Part shown: positions 46,580-57,581 of the stretch, piece by piece
How the letters are laid out: each line of letters starts with the position of its first letter
How positions within the stretch are numbered: position 1 is the first letter of the stretch
Origin: Darksidea phi
Lineage: Eukaryota; Ascomycota; Dothideomycetes; Pleosporales; Lentitheciaceae
DNA: 64,000 nt
NCBI GenBank assembly: GCA_030770425.1
Contig: JASJFT010000196.1
Span: forward strand, 1 to 64,000
Direction of reading: 5' to 3'
Notes under the pieces: model-generated
The model's database searches: none
What the model saw: only the letters and a program-made list of their open reading frames with translations
Told to the model about the DNA's origin: nothing
Position numbers and translations under genes: made by a program

Positions 46580-49500
46580 CTAAATGCCGATCTCCTTGTC
46601 GGCGAAAGTATCCATAGTATCTGAGCGTCTTGCTAAACTGTAATAAAGTTTGCGTAGGAGTACCACTGGAGCAATCTTCCATAGAGCAGCACGACGCTCT
46701 ATCAGAAGAGTAAAGATCCAAATCATTAGACTTACAATAATGACGCCGATTATGAAACTCCACCAGTTTCTTGGAAAGCCGAAAATATCGCTTGGGGTCC
46801 CAAAACAGAGAAGAACAATCACAATCGGCATCAACGCTTGAGTCATCTAGCAAACTCTGATTAGCTAATGTATAAAATGTTTGATCTATGTATTTGGACA
46901 TACCAATGATGGCGTTACGCGGTTAGCTAAAGCAATACGATGGATATCCAAGTTGACCCGGTGGCTATCTCGATGCAATTGTCCAGCCTGGAAACTTATC
47001 TCGGTAGAGCTACGATTGAGCGCGTGACTTTCGAGGTTCAGTCGATTGCTTTGGAAACTTAGATGGAGCTCGAGCTGCACGATGGTCAGAATAAATGTAG
47101 AACACAGGAGGGTCACTCTACCATTCTATGCCACGTCTCAAGCGATTCGCTCAAGCCGATTAATATCTGCTCAAGATCGAAGAGTTTCTGAGCCGTTTCC
47201 CTGAAGCTATCAAGATCATATCGGACTGAGGGTTTTGAAATATCAGAGAAGTATGCAATATCCCCGTCTGAATCAAAGAATTGGGTCCAACATCTCTGTG
47301 TGTTGGAAAGCATGAGCTTACTACTCTGGAGAGTGTAATGAAGTGCTTGAGTAGTGCACATTAGTTCGGGTTTGCCCTCCTGGTGTTGATGGAAGTTGGA
47401 TAAATGGCGGCGTCCCTGAGCAATAATATCAGCAAGAGCACGGAAACCAATTATTTTGATGCATAAGCATAAAATGCAACCCTTATCAAATCTTCCATGA
47501 AAATGGCATGTGCGACGTACGTATTCCTTGACAGCATCTTCTAATTTGTAGACGAGATACGTCCACTCCTCAGCCACGATAGTCGATCGAATCATAACAA
47601 TATTCAGAAAATATTCTCTAGGATTCCAAATCGGCTCTTTTGCATTTATTGTTGCAGGGTACGTATCGGCAGCGATAGGGTCTTCCCGGAACATTTCTTC
47701 ATCATCGTCATCATCATCGTCGTCATCATCACCGTCGGCATCTTGTCCGTCGGTAAAAGCGTACGCAACCCACCGGGTATGATCGCTGCCTATAATGGCA
47801 AGTGAAAATTGCGCTTCAGAGATTTCGTAACCGCTCGAATGGTTTGCCGAAGTATCCCAACATGGGAAAGAAAGGTCGGTCCGCCGTCGTGTGGGCCGCT
47901 GGCTTCGACCATCATTGGTGTGATTTTCATTATGAAATGTCTGTCGCAATTGTAGATATGGGAGATGGAACTCTAATCTAAAAATAGGGAAACCTCTAGC
48001 CTGCCATATTTCACAGCTCGTTGTTAGCAAAGTACAATTAACACATAAGCTATGAAATGGCTTACTGCAAGATGGACCCTTAACGATATGTTTCCGGAAA
48101 GATACATCCAAATTGCATCTCGCAATGTTTCAACTTGATGATGCGATGCGGTACGCGCCAGAGCCAATATGTAGCATGGATCAAGATTCTCTATATAGCT
48201 ATGCACTCTCGTTAGATATTTTAGGCAAGCATGTGGTAGTGACTTACATGAGCCTTCTGTCTGCATCTGGGAGATGACTTAAACCAAAGCGCTATACATG
48301 TTAGCTCTTTCGATGTAGAAAATATGTTATCAGATACCTCTTGTTTGAGTGAATTGTGCAATTGAGCAGCAGTCAATCTCATCGGGTAGTCCCGAAAGTG
48401 ACGAGGACGATAACTTCCATCGTCAAGCCATGCCTTCGCCGGTTCCCATGAACTTGTTACTTCCTTAGAAGTTGGTTTCTGTTCAAAATCCGGAGCCTTT
48501 TGGAAGAACCGACGTATCACTTCATTTCTGATCGAGGGAATCGGTTCAAATTCGCTAAGGAATCTTTGCATGTCGTCACCGACACATCCAGGTATTCTGT
48601 TCAGACTTTCCACATATGATTCATCTTCATTGAAATTCCTTTGCGTGGAGAAAATGGTCTTCCACCTTTTGCTACCATAGTCGGACGCCAGCCTAGTTTT
48701 GGGTGAACCGTGGCCGCGTTGCGGACTTGGGAATTCGCGGACAAAAGGATTGAAATAATCTTCTGAGCACGGTTCCTCATTTCTGACAAATGGTCGAACA
48801 CCTAAATGGAACCCTGGCTCTGCTGACTCAGTGTCTGTAAGAGGTTCCACTTCTTTATGATATTCAGAACCCGATTCGTGTCCATCCTGAGTACCTTCAA
48901 AGTTTTCATGGCAGGGAAGATGCACAGAAACGGCACCAAGGCAGTCTCGTATATTTGCGAGAGTATCAACAACCGGAATCACATAGGCGTCACCGAAGGC
49001 ATCGGTAGCTACTACATGGCCGTAAAGCTCTGGAGCTGCAGTGTGGACAACCCAAGCTCCCGAGTCTCCGTCGCGGACTTTCAATCAAATAATCAGTCAT
49101 CTCATGCCACCAAATATAACAGATTGAATGCTTACCATTGCCATCTTCTAGTTCTAACGTGTAAGCGTCGACGAATGTATTGTTCTGGCCGATCCAGATA
49201 CGCGCTGGCAGGTTTGAAAGCTCTCCGCGCTGGGAGCCATTGGTTCCGCTCAAGAGTAGGACTGGGTCAGATAGGTCGTCTTTGAACTTTGGTCGATCCG
49301 CCTGCAGTATACGATGCTCCGCTTCATCGTTTTGAGTTTCTCCATTCTTCTGGGTAGACGGAGGGACCACTAGGTTCGGCCGAGGCGCTTTCACGTCGAA
49401 GAGGGCCCAGTCGTGAGACGGTGTTGAATTTCCAGCAGAAACCCCAGGAAACTTGCTTGGATCCAGGATCTGTCCAACGATATTATGTTCACAAATCCAC

Positions 49501-50321
49501 CCACCCATTCCGCAAGTAACTGATGATCCAGATGATTTTTCACTAGAACATGCATCCCGAGATTCATGTAGGATTTGCAGGTCTTTGAGAAGATGCCCTG
49601 CCGTCATGCCATATATCTTCGACTCTCCATCGGCATATGTAACACTAATGATGCCTCCGAAAGTAGCTTGTCGCCTCCGGCTTTTGTATGATCCATTGGG
49701 ATTTGTCCGCAGCAGAACGGGCGCTCCACAAAATGTTTTGCGCTCCTTCATGAAAGAGTTATTGCAGCAAACATCAACGTCAAGATGCGCGGCCGTCGTT
49801 CTGGGAGGATCCAGGATGATTAGGTATGGGAGAGAGGGAACATTAGGACGGGAATAATTGAGCAATGTCGTAACTGGAGGAGAAGTCACCAAGTTCCTGA
49901 TTCTCCTCTCCACCTCTGGTGCGCAGAAAATGACTAGATGGAGCCTAGCTTCTTGTTCAGTCTTCCCGATAATCCTCATCGCTATTGCCATGTTACACGA
50001 TCTGTCGTGTTGACTTGCTAAGATTTCTTCTGTTATGAAATCTTCAATAGCCAAACGGACATTTCTGTAACGTCTGAGTGCCTCTTGATCCACTGCTTTC
50101 TTGAAGACGAACAAATCTGTTCCCTCTATGCTTCGACCGGTTTGTGGCATGGCGGGCCGCTCGTCATTGATGCGAACTGTGGACGTAGTCTTGCTCGAGG
50201 ACGCTGCTGATGCATAACCCGAGTCGACAGTAGATGCTGTGTCCTTCGTAGTATCCGAGGCGTGCGCACCAGGCGGATTTGGACGCCTATATGAGTGAAG
50301 CACGCTTAGCTGCATGCTCAT
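46580..50321 (-). CDS. Serine-protease-like protein with membrane C-terminus
   Basis: Seven exons (50321-49136, 49077-48338, 48291-48248, 48198-48066, 48000-47122, 47074-46904, 46846-46580) sum to 1139 codons plus stop in one frame. The start is the first in-frame ATG. Trypsin-like triad candidates: His about 243 in GMTAGHLL, Asp about 304 in HDWALFDV, Ser about 401 in RDGDSGAWVV. The middle part has PMRLTAAQLHNSLKQE-RFGL, LPDADRRLIYI and IFRLEFHLPYLQLR, known from fungal uncharacterised proteins. An acidic DDDDDDDDDD run lies near 760. The last 250 residues are helical, then two hydrophobic helices (LMPIVIVLLCFG and FIIGVIIVSLMIWIFTLL) as in CorA-like membrane domains. Membrane-bound regulator or protease; substrate unknown. 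Divergent partner at 50724. Confidence 0.75.
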
Positions 50322-50723
50322 AGCTTCTTCAACGGAACGCAAGAATGCTGAGGGTTTATTTGTTTGCTGGAATCGTCGCTACTGTGGCAGACTTTTAGTA
50401 TTTGACACAGTCGATGCCTTCGGGGGTGGATATGAAACGCACCGAGCAGCCTAAGGTTCAGTTTATCGGAAAGCGAGAGAAATGCTAAGTCGCGGGGCAG
50501 CGATTCGATAAGAATAATAATTCAGGCGCATTTCCGGTCAGTGTGGTTGTGCCTTGAATTATGCATAGCTACCCAAGCTGTAGCGTTGGATCCAATCGGA
50601 CAGGATGAACAAGGTGTTGGCTCCAATCGATTCGACGCCTCTTTTTCAGCCCCATCCTCTTGCAGCTGCTACGTATCAAGATTTCCATACGTAATCAATT
50701 TAGGGAATCCATTTAGATTCCAC
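50322..50723. promoter_or_regulatory. Divergent promoter region
   Basis: About 400 bases between the start codons of two divergently transcribed genes encoding membrane proteins, so shared control is possible. I see no clear TATA box or known binding site. Confidence 0.45.
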
Positions 50724-51965
50724 ATGCGCACATGCGGTATTGATCGATTGTGGCCGTGGAAAATGCCTTCACAAGGCTGCGTTACACCGACTTCACGACA
50801 TTTCCCATTAAAGGACATTTCAGAATCAACGTTAAGAGATGTATGCAAGCTATTATGGAATTGGGACGATTGCGCCGGGTGTAATAACAACGGGGGGTGC
50901 CTCACACGCCGCTGTCCTTGGCACAGGTTCGATAGCCTTGAACCGTTCTTTCGGTTTTATCGGAGGACGACAGCCTGGAATATACCAGAGGAGCACTCTG
51001 GAAGCCGACCAGGTTTGAGAACTCACCAAGATTTGTTAAAAATCATGCGTATCCTCCAAGAGAAGCCTGACACTCCACGTGATACCCTGGTGCAAGAGCA
51101 TTTTTCAAGCTACGGGGAGGCATATCCGGACGAACTTGACCAAGGGCGGGCCTTTGATTTGGCAGTGAAAATAATGGCGATGGTCAGATGCACTCCGAAA
51201 CGAATTCCTTTGGGGACGTGGAGCCGCAGTGTTGCACCTAGGGTTTGGAAAGGCGACGAGTCTATCCGCCAGTTCACTTTGCGAACATTTCCCATGACCG
51301 ACGTCGTCAACTTGGATGATGAAGAAGGCCTCTTGGTCCGAGCTCGGCTAAAGGCAATTTGTCTGAAAAGAATCCATGGGTTCGACTTCAAGGGAACTGA
51401 TGATCTGGATAGACACCTTGTTCTGGACCGCACGCGCAAGAAGACAACCATACAAATATATCATCACACCACCTTTCTAAAAGAACATCTGAGATCGAGT
51501 AGTGGGGGGGAATCCATTTACTAGTATGTGTGAGCCTAACCGTTCATTTTGTCGATACGGCTGACGGGAAGCAGTACGTTACCACGACAATTAGCTTTCG
51601 AGATACTCGATTCACTCCAGACGGTCCTATTTTCAATGGGAGACGCAAAGTCCAGGTCTATACTAAAGGCACTGGTATCAAAGGAGAAGCTCGATCCTGA
51701 TTGCCTGGAGCAGGACTTTTTTGACTTTGGGCGTGAGGACGAGGATGATACCAAATACCACTATCTTGGCGCTCGCTTGATGGCCATCGTCGATGAGACC
51801 AAGAGTACGCGTCCTCACTGGGATATTTGCTTATGGATTGAACCGAGGAGTCACGGGAGATATGTTATGCTGGTAACGATTATCGGGATCATGTTCACCG
51901 TGCTGTTTGGCATCGGTTCTATATTGATAGGGGCTTTCCAGATCTCCTCAGAGCGGCATCTGTAG
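50724..51965 (+). CDS. Fungal membrane protein with C-terminal helix
   Basis: Exons 50724-51523 and 51572-51965 give 397 residues; intron 48 nt (GTATGT...GGGAAG). The frame is open upstream without a better ATG. Landmarks: LRDVCKLLWNWDDCAGC, CPWHRFDSL, KRIHGFDFKGTDDLDRHL, IYHHTTFLKEHL, LPRQLAFEILDSLQTVLF. A single membrane helix (YVMLVTIIGIMFTVLFGIGSI) lies close to the C-terminus. This pattern occurs in a widespread family of uncharacterised ascomycete proteins, often several per genome in accessory regions. Biochemical role unknown; likely membrane-anchored with a large cytosolic part. Confidence 0.75.
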
Positions 51966-52350
51966 TACATGTATTCCTGAAATCCCCATAGCCACAGAGA
52001 GCGACCCCCGAAAAGAGTGAAAGCGAGGTGTTTTAAGGATTTGCCGGAAATTGGTGCCAGGCTTTGGCAGCAGTTATATTTTAGAACCTTGAGTGTAACG
52101 GGGCTTATTGGAAGCATGACATTCATTTATGTATTTACGAAGAATGGGAAGGCTCCAGAAGGCGCTTTATTATGCATCGCTCGCAGAAGTTGCAAATCAT
52201 CAGTATCCTACTCCGCGTAGAGCCATGATTCTCTACTCATTAGGAGATGAGGCATTTTCGTGATTGATACTAGCATATAGGTCTAAGGGCAGGGCAGGCT
52301 CAGCTCTGGTCCGGTCCGGTTGCGGCGGTGGCTGTCAGAGCAGGAAAGTG

Positions 52351-52591
52351 ATCGCGTCAACTGCTTCTGTAGTGAGAGTTATTTTTCTTTTGTGTGTGCG
52401 TGTGCGGCTCAAGCCTTATAATCCGTAGATAGCTTTAACTCGCTACTAAGCTTAATAATAATTCTTCTCGTAATCGCGTTAACTACTTCTATAGGGAGAG
52501 TATTTTTTCTTTTATATATATACGGCTTAAAAGCCTTCTTATAATCTATAGTTAATTTTAGCTTATTACTAAGCTTAATAATAACTCTTCT
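52351..52591. repeat. Tandem duplication, one copy RIP-altered
   Basis: Two adjacent copies of about 118 bases: 52351-52468 and 52472-52591. Copy 1 keeps normal bases (ATCGCGTCAACTGCTTCTG, TTTTGTGTGTGCGTGTGCGG); copy 2 shows the matching C-to-T and G-to-A changes (ATCGCGTTAACTACTTCTA, TTTTATATATATACGG). This is a direct side-by-side picture of where RIP starts. Confidence 0.85.
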
Positions 52592-53801
52592 TAATATCTA
52601 TACCTTAAATATAGGTATAAAAGTAACCTATATAAATAGTTTATTTATCTCTACTACTTATTAATTAAATTAAATCGAATCCGCTCTATTAATCGAATCG
52701 AATTAAATTAGTAATTAATTATTATTTAAATACTAAATCCTCTACTTCTTTAAGAGCTATTTACCCTTCTAACTATAATTAGTCTATTTTTATTCTTTAA
52801 TAAAGTAGCCCCTATCCTATAGACTAGGAAAAACTCCTTCTACTAAACTAATCTTATTATCTATTCTAAGGCCGTAGTAGAGGCTTTTAAGACTATTATT
52901 ATGGGAGCGCTAAGGAAGTATAGGAAAATCCTTAAGTATATAAAAGTATATAATAGAAATATACTAATCTATAGTAAGTCTTATAGAGCTATCTATATTA
53001 ATTATCTAATCTAGTCTACTAGAAACCGTAGAGGACCAGTACTTTATAGATAGGGAGGAGGCCCTTATTCAAGCGCTGATTAGCAAGCTAGGACGTCACG
53101 AACTTTCCTCTTCTACGGAACTAGCGTATATCGACGCCGTTCATACGTATCTAGGGCTGGGAAACCTGATTTGAAGCGTCGGCACGGAGGTAGTCCTTTC
53201 GTTATTGATTTCTGTTCTAATGGCTTCTATATTGATCACTACTCGAATTCATCCGTGCGAAATCCACTTCTCAGAGAGCTCTTGTACAGGTCATGCACCA
53301 TGAAGGAAACACCACCCAGAGCAGGAAAGAAGAAAGATGGGAAATCAGCGTCATAGCCACTAGGTTACCCTCGCCAGAAGATCGTAACAAAAGAAACTAG
53401 AGAGGCACAAAGGTAGGATCGTAGATAACGAAAGCAAATGCGAAGGGCCCCGGAAAGGCGCACTAGAAAAAACCTAAACGAAGCAGAGGGAGGATGCTCT
53501 AAAATTAAGAGTCAAACGCCGTCTGAATCAAACCTAACTGAAGCTGACGGGATCGTCAGGTCCACACGAAAGTCGTGCCAACAGCATCGAAGCCTACCGC
53601 GGTAAAATGAAACGATAAGGCGGAAACTGGGAAAGCCGCGCAGCATGTTGGCTGGTTGGAGAGCGAGTTTTCGATCGGTAGCTCGTGTCATATCCCTCTA
53701 CAAGGGAGATCTTTTGGGGAGTGATGGTTTTCAATTCATTCGGTTCTGTCATCCTGTTCTGACATGGTGAAGTTATCGGGGAGGCACAAGACTTCTTGAT
53801 G
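52592..53801. other. Decayed AT-rich stretch fading into unique DNA
   Basis: 52592-53030 is CA/TG-poor like the RIP blocks, then composition normalises by about 53050. A plus-strand reading at 52870-53000 gives an open basic segment (ALRKYRKILKYIKVYN) that I cannot assign. From 53050 to 53800 I see no supported gene. Confidence 0.5.
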
Positions 53802-54175
53802 CTATTCCAAAGCTGATAAGCTCGTCTGAAAACCTCCCATGAAACGCTGCTCCTCAGCAGTAAGGCTTTGGCTGCTGTAAAGTCTCTTGAGCAGATCTCT
53901 TAGTCGGTCTTGCTGTTCAAGGACGAATGGCATGTCGTTGGTATCGGTGCCTGAAACAAGAAGTCAGCATGGCTCGATTTCACGGAGAATTGGACATATA
54001 CTAATACCCTAGTATTTCGCATCTAAGCATGAGGACCTTTAACCGCATCTAGTTGCCTATATGTGGTGCTTCCAGAGTCTGAAGCTGCGAGACTGTAATA
54101 GGGGAGGAGTTCATCGCTTTCCGTTGAAGACTTCGTCAATGTTCGGGTGAGAAGCTCTCGCAGTTGACGACATGG
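53802..54175 (-). CDS. Possible small two-exon gene, unknown
   Basis: The minus strand holds an open exon 53950-53802 after a strong TTGTTTCAG acceptor (DMPFVLEQQDRLRDLLKRLY, SLTAEEQRFMGGFQTSLSAL), ending in TAG. An upstream open stretch ending about 54037 (LRELLTRTLTKSS, ESDELLPYYSLAASDSG) can join it in phase, through a weak GTCCTC donor. No in-frame ATG is found, so the 5' end is unresolved and the model may be a remnant. Confidence 0.35.
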
Positions 54176-55160
54176 TTCTTATAATACGAGTTCGATTGAT
54201 GAACCAGAATTAGACGATACATTTGTTTGCAGTCAGGATTGAAAATGTGAAGGATCAAGGTGGAAGGGGAGAGCGCAACAGTTCTTATAGTCGTTCTATT
54301 GAAAAGTGTTAAGGGCTGCCTGTCATCATGACGTATCTATGAACGATGATAGTGGTCGAATACGGACCATCGTGACGTGTATGAGGCTATTGTGTAAGCT
54401 TGTGTTGTCTGCAGTGCGTTCATGAGCTAATGAAGCAAGAGGTCGCATCATGGAGCGTTGATGCGTATGAAGGCCATCATGTAAGCCCCGTTACCGATCA
54501 TCGCCTGCCTCGGTTGACCAGTTAAGCCAGGACCGAATATTATCGTCGGGACCAAGGCAGCTGGTCATGTACTCGCAGAGTCCTACGCAGTGTGGTTTTA
54601 CAGTTTTTCTTGTAGATAAATACTGAAGTCACCTCTAGTAGTAGTGCTTACATGGCTACTAAGGCGGATGCAACAAGCTCAAATGAATGAATAAATAAAT
54701 TGATTGGTGGCCGGAGATGGGATGGGGGAACAGACAGGTGAGAGGGGCACGTGCAGAAATCCTCAGCGAGGCAGGTGGCACTGTCGGACGCTCCACCTTG
54801 AGCAATCGGGCCACCGGACTTTGTATCCCCGAGGCCGTGAACCTCTACACCCATCTCTGCGCCGCATAGTCTTCTGTCGACTTCTAGTCGTCTGCATATC
54901 TAACCTGGTGAGAGCGGCACAGATCAATGCTTTTGAGGAGGGAATCGATTGGTGAAGGATCCACTGCGCCGCATTCTGGTCCACGTGGTGCCTCGTCTAT
55001 CATTCGATGGAGACCCTCGCTCTCAGCCGGCGAGGGTGAGGTGGCTTCTGCACCTAACGAATGCGAGGTGATGGACTCACCGGAACGTTACTAAGTAGTA
55101 GTCACCATTCTGGTGCTTGCAGCCTCACTAACCCTGTGGTGTTCTGCAACTGTTTCCTGA
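54176..55160. other. Intergenic, no supported gene
   Basis: Normal composition with short overlapping ORFs on both strands and no recognisable domain, repeat or RNA. A palindromic-looking CTCGCTCTCAGCCGGCGAGG at 55017 is short and isolated. Confidence 0.45.
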
Positions 55161-55472
55161 GTACGTATAAAGTTCGCAACAGCAGTATTATTTCCCGTCG
55201 ACTACTCAAACAGCACTCGAAAGCCTCCACGTAGCGTACAGTGTCACTATTACAATCAATCATTCTACTACTCCAAGTGCAGGGCTACGCCTCGGCACAT
55301 AGTGGACGACACCCGCTGGGAGGAATGCACGAAAGCCAAAGCCAATGGGCGCCGCTGTGCCGATTCAACACCTGCCAAGGGCCAAAATGGCAAAATTATT
55401 CAAACAGGCTCGTCGAAGGTGCCGGGCGACTGCCCTGACTGTCCACCCCAGTTGGTACGGAACCACTCATGA
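55161..55472 (+). CDS. Partial small Cys-rich protein exon
   Basis: A 103-codon open stretch ends in TGA at 55470-55472. The downstream two thirds looks coding: QCHYYNQSFYYSKCRATPRH, RWEECTKAKANGRRC, then VPGDCPDCPPQL, with six cysteines. No in-frame ATG exists after the preceding stop at 55158, so the first exon must lie upstream or the gene is a remnant. Short Cys-containing peptides with a YY-xSFYC-like start are known from ascomycete genomes without assigned function. Confidence 0.45.
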   Translation, partial: VRIKFATAVLFPVDYSNSTRKPPRSVQCHYYNQSFYYSKCRATPRHIVDDTRWEECTKAKANGRRCADSTPAKGQNGKIIQTGSSKVPGDCPDCPPQLVRNHS

Positions 55473-55519
55473 CGCCTGAGTGTTTGCTAAAAGCAGCAGA
55501 AACCATCGACATAGTCCCG

Positions 55520-56420
55520 TTATTTACGAATTCTTGTCCATACTACGACAGCAACTACGGAAATAAAACCGATGCCCAGAGGAAATTTGACGTTACAAAG
55601 GACCGAGGTTGGCAATTCTCGAGGGGCGAGCTTGGATTTGGTAGCAACTAGAAATCATTAGCTGTTGGTAAATAAAGTTGATAAAATATATACCTTCAGT
55701 CTGCACGTCCCGAAGCAACTCATCCACACTCGTATAGTTTTGGTCCCAACACCGAGCAATTATATCCTTGAATGCGGGTAGAGACGTTACGCTTGGAAAG
55801 TTCCCCTGGCTGTAGTTGTCGACTATCGCTTGATCCGAAAGCCCTTTGTATGGTTTCGACCCTGTCATAATCTCATAGAAGGTAGAGCCAAGAGCGAAGA
55901 TCTCGCTTTTGTCTGAAACACCTTCTTGATTGGGGAGCTCGTGACTCGTTTCATAACAGACGAGAGGGAGTTCATCATCAATCGGAGATCCACCAAAGTC
56001 GCCGAGCTTCGCGTTAAGCTCTTCATCAAGAAATACGTTGTTACAGGAGATATCTCCATGCATTACGTTTTTAGAATGGATGAAAGCGATTGAGGTTGTA
56101 ATCTGGTGGATCCAGCGAATTCGTAGAGGAAGAGGGGCTGGACTGGCTTGATTGGCGAAGTATTGTCTTATAGAACCATTAGCGGCATATTGAAGGATAA
56201 GAGCATCGTCTAAGGTCCCAAAATATCTAAGGACTCCTTGGTATTCAGATCCGAGACGCTGGTAGACACGTCTTTCTCTTTCAATCATTTCGTGCTTGAA
56301 TCGCTTGGATGTATCAACGAACTTTATGACGGCGTCAAGGCGAGCGACAGTCCCGGTGATGCCCATGCCCACCACATCCCGGCCATTCAATCCACACGGG
56401 AAACGAATAGAGTCTTCCAT
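55520..56420 (-). CDS. Protein kinase-like protein
   Basis: Exons 56420-55694 and 55647-55520 (intron 46 nt) give 284 residues. Kinase fold landmarks: glycine-rich loop GMGITGTVAR, Lys33 in VIKF, Glu in ERRVYQRLG, hinge ILQYAANGS, catalytic HGDISCNNVF with Asp123 (HGD in place of HRD), DFG at 141-143, and FALGSTFYEIMTGSKPY for the F helix. The core is slightly short, about 245 residues. The end after the intron is a basic stretch followed by a hydrophobic segment (PLGIGFISVVAVVVW), which might be a tail anchor or an artefact of my splicing. Similar small kinases are common in ascomycete accessory regions. It faces away from the NACHT receptor gene, with a foldback element between. Confidence 0.8.
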
Positions 56421-56861
56421 CAGGTGTACTGCAATGATTGTAGTCCCAGCGCTATCGTGTGTGTTCGGTCGGAGTCTTTAAGTAGCAGGGGTTGCGGCAA
56501 GGGCAGTGGAAAGCGAGAGCAACGGTCGAGATTTTAGCATCGGAGGCCCAAAACTAGATTTGCGAAGAGGAAAGAGACACGAGACGGATAGAGACGCTGA
56601 TGGAAACGAAAGAGCGATGGGAAAACAGCAGAGAACCGGCGAGAGAGCCAAGCGCCCAGTGCTTAGTCATAAACCTAGGCATATTACTAATCCGGCCGAC
56701 TGGAAAGCGCGCGGACGCTCACCCAATCTCCTGTACAATTTTACAACGCGGCGGTACAAGCGCTGCCTGCGATGGGGTCACGTCTGTACGTACATCTGAA
56801 TGCCTCATGCTTGAATACAGGCTAACAGATAGCAGGACGCGACCGATTGAGCATTCCGCTA
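56421..56861. other. Upstream region of the kinase-like gene
   Basis: Normal composition; presumably the kinase promoter. Small plus-strand ORFs have no features. Confidence 0.4.
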
Positions 56862-57285
56862 ACGTGTTTACCAAGCGAGCGGCCAGTCTAAGTGAGCGGC
56901 CAACCCCAAAATACACCAAAAAACCCAAATTTCAATCTTAAATATCTGGATAACTACTTTATAATAGTTTCTAAAATTCTAAATATAAGCTCTTATATAT
57001 ACAATATAGCACCTATTAACATATTAGAGCGTGCAGCCTAGTAATTATAGAGATATTTAGAAATAGCTAACTTCTTGGCCCCCAAACTCTATATCTCTAT
57101 AACTACTAGGCTCTACGCTCTAATATTTTAACAAGTACTAGAGTAGATATATAAAAGCTTATATTCAAATTTTTAGAAATTATTATAAGGTAGTTGTTGA
57201 GATATTTGGGGTTAAAATTCGGGGTTTTTGGTGTATTTTGGCGTGCGCCGCTCACTTAGATTCGCCGCTCACTTAGTAAACACGT
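56862..57285. mobile_element. Foldback MITE, Tc1/mariner-like, 424 bp
   Basis: The ends are inverted (ACGTGTTTACCAAGCGAGCG at the left; the right end reads the same in reverse complement with four differences) and are bounded by TA on both sides, as expected of the Tc1/mariner superfamily. AAGTGAGCGGC occurs twice within each end. The interior is also inverted (TTAGAGCGTGCAGCCTAGTA against ACTAGGCTCTACGCTCTAA), so nearly the whole element folds into one hairpin with a loop of about 35 bases. No coding capacity. Part of the element is moderately RIP-like, but CA/TG are retained. Confidence 0.85.
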
Positions 57286-57581
57286 TATGGCCATAGTTGT
57301 TTATGATGCCAACACCACTGAAAGCTGTTTACGTTTCAGATGTGGTGATTCCAGCCTCAAATAGCAATGCAGTGACTAGCGCATCCAGCTGGCCCCCCGG
57401 CCAATGGCGGGCCGAGTCGATCCCGCCCCGTGCCAGCGCTTGCGGCTGCTGCTGGAGGACCGTACCTCAGCCTGTCAGACTTGCCATGGGGCTGAGCGGC
57501 AGTGTAGGCCTACCTGCGCTGAGGCGCCAGGTCTTCTCAACCATTACCCTCGCCTCATACCATCTGCCGTGACGGTCCCGC
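57286..57581. promoter_or_regulatory. Probable promoter of the NACHT receptor gene
   Basis: About 300 bases between the MITE and the ATG at 57582. An ORF at 57297-57572 has no features. No core motif identified. Confidence 0.4.
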
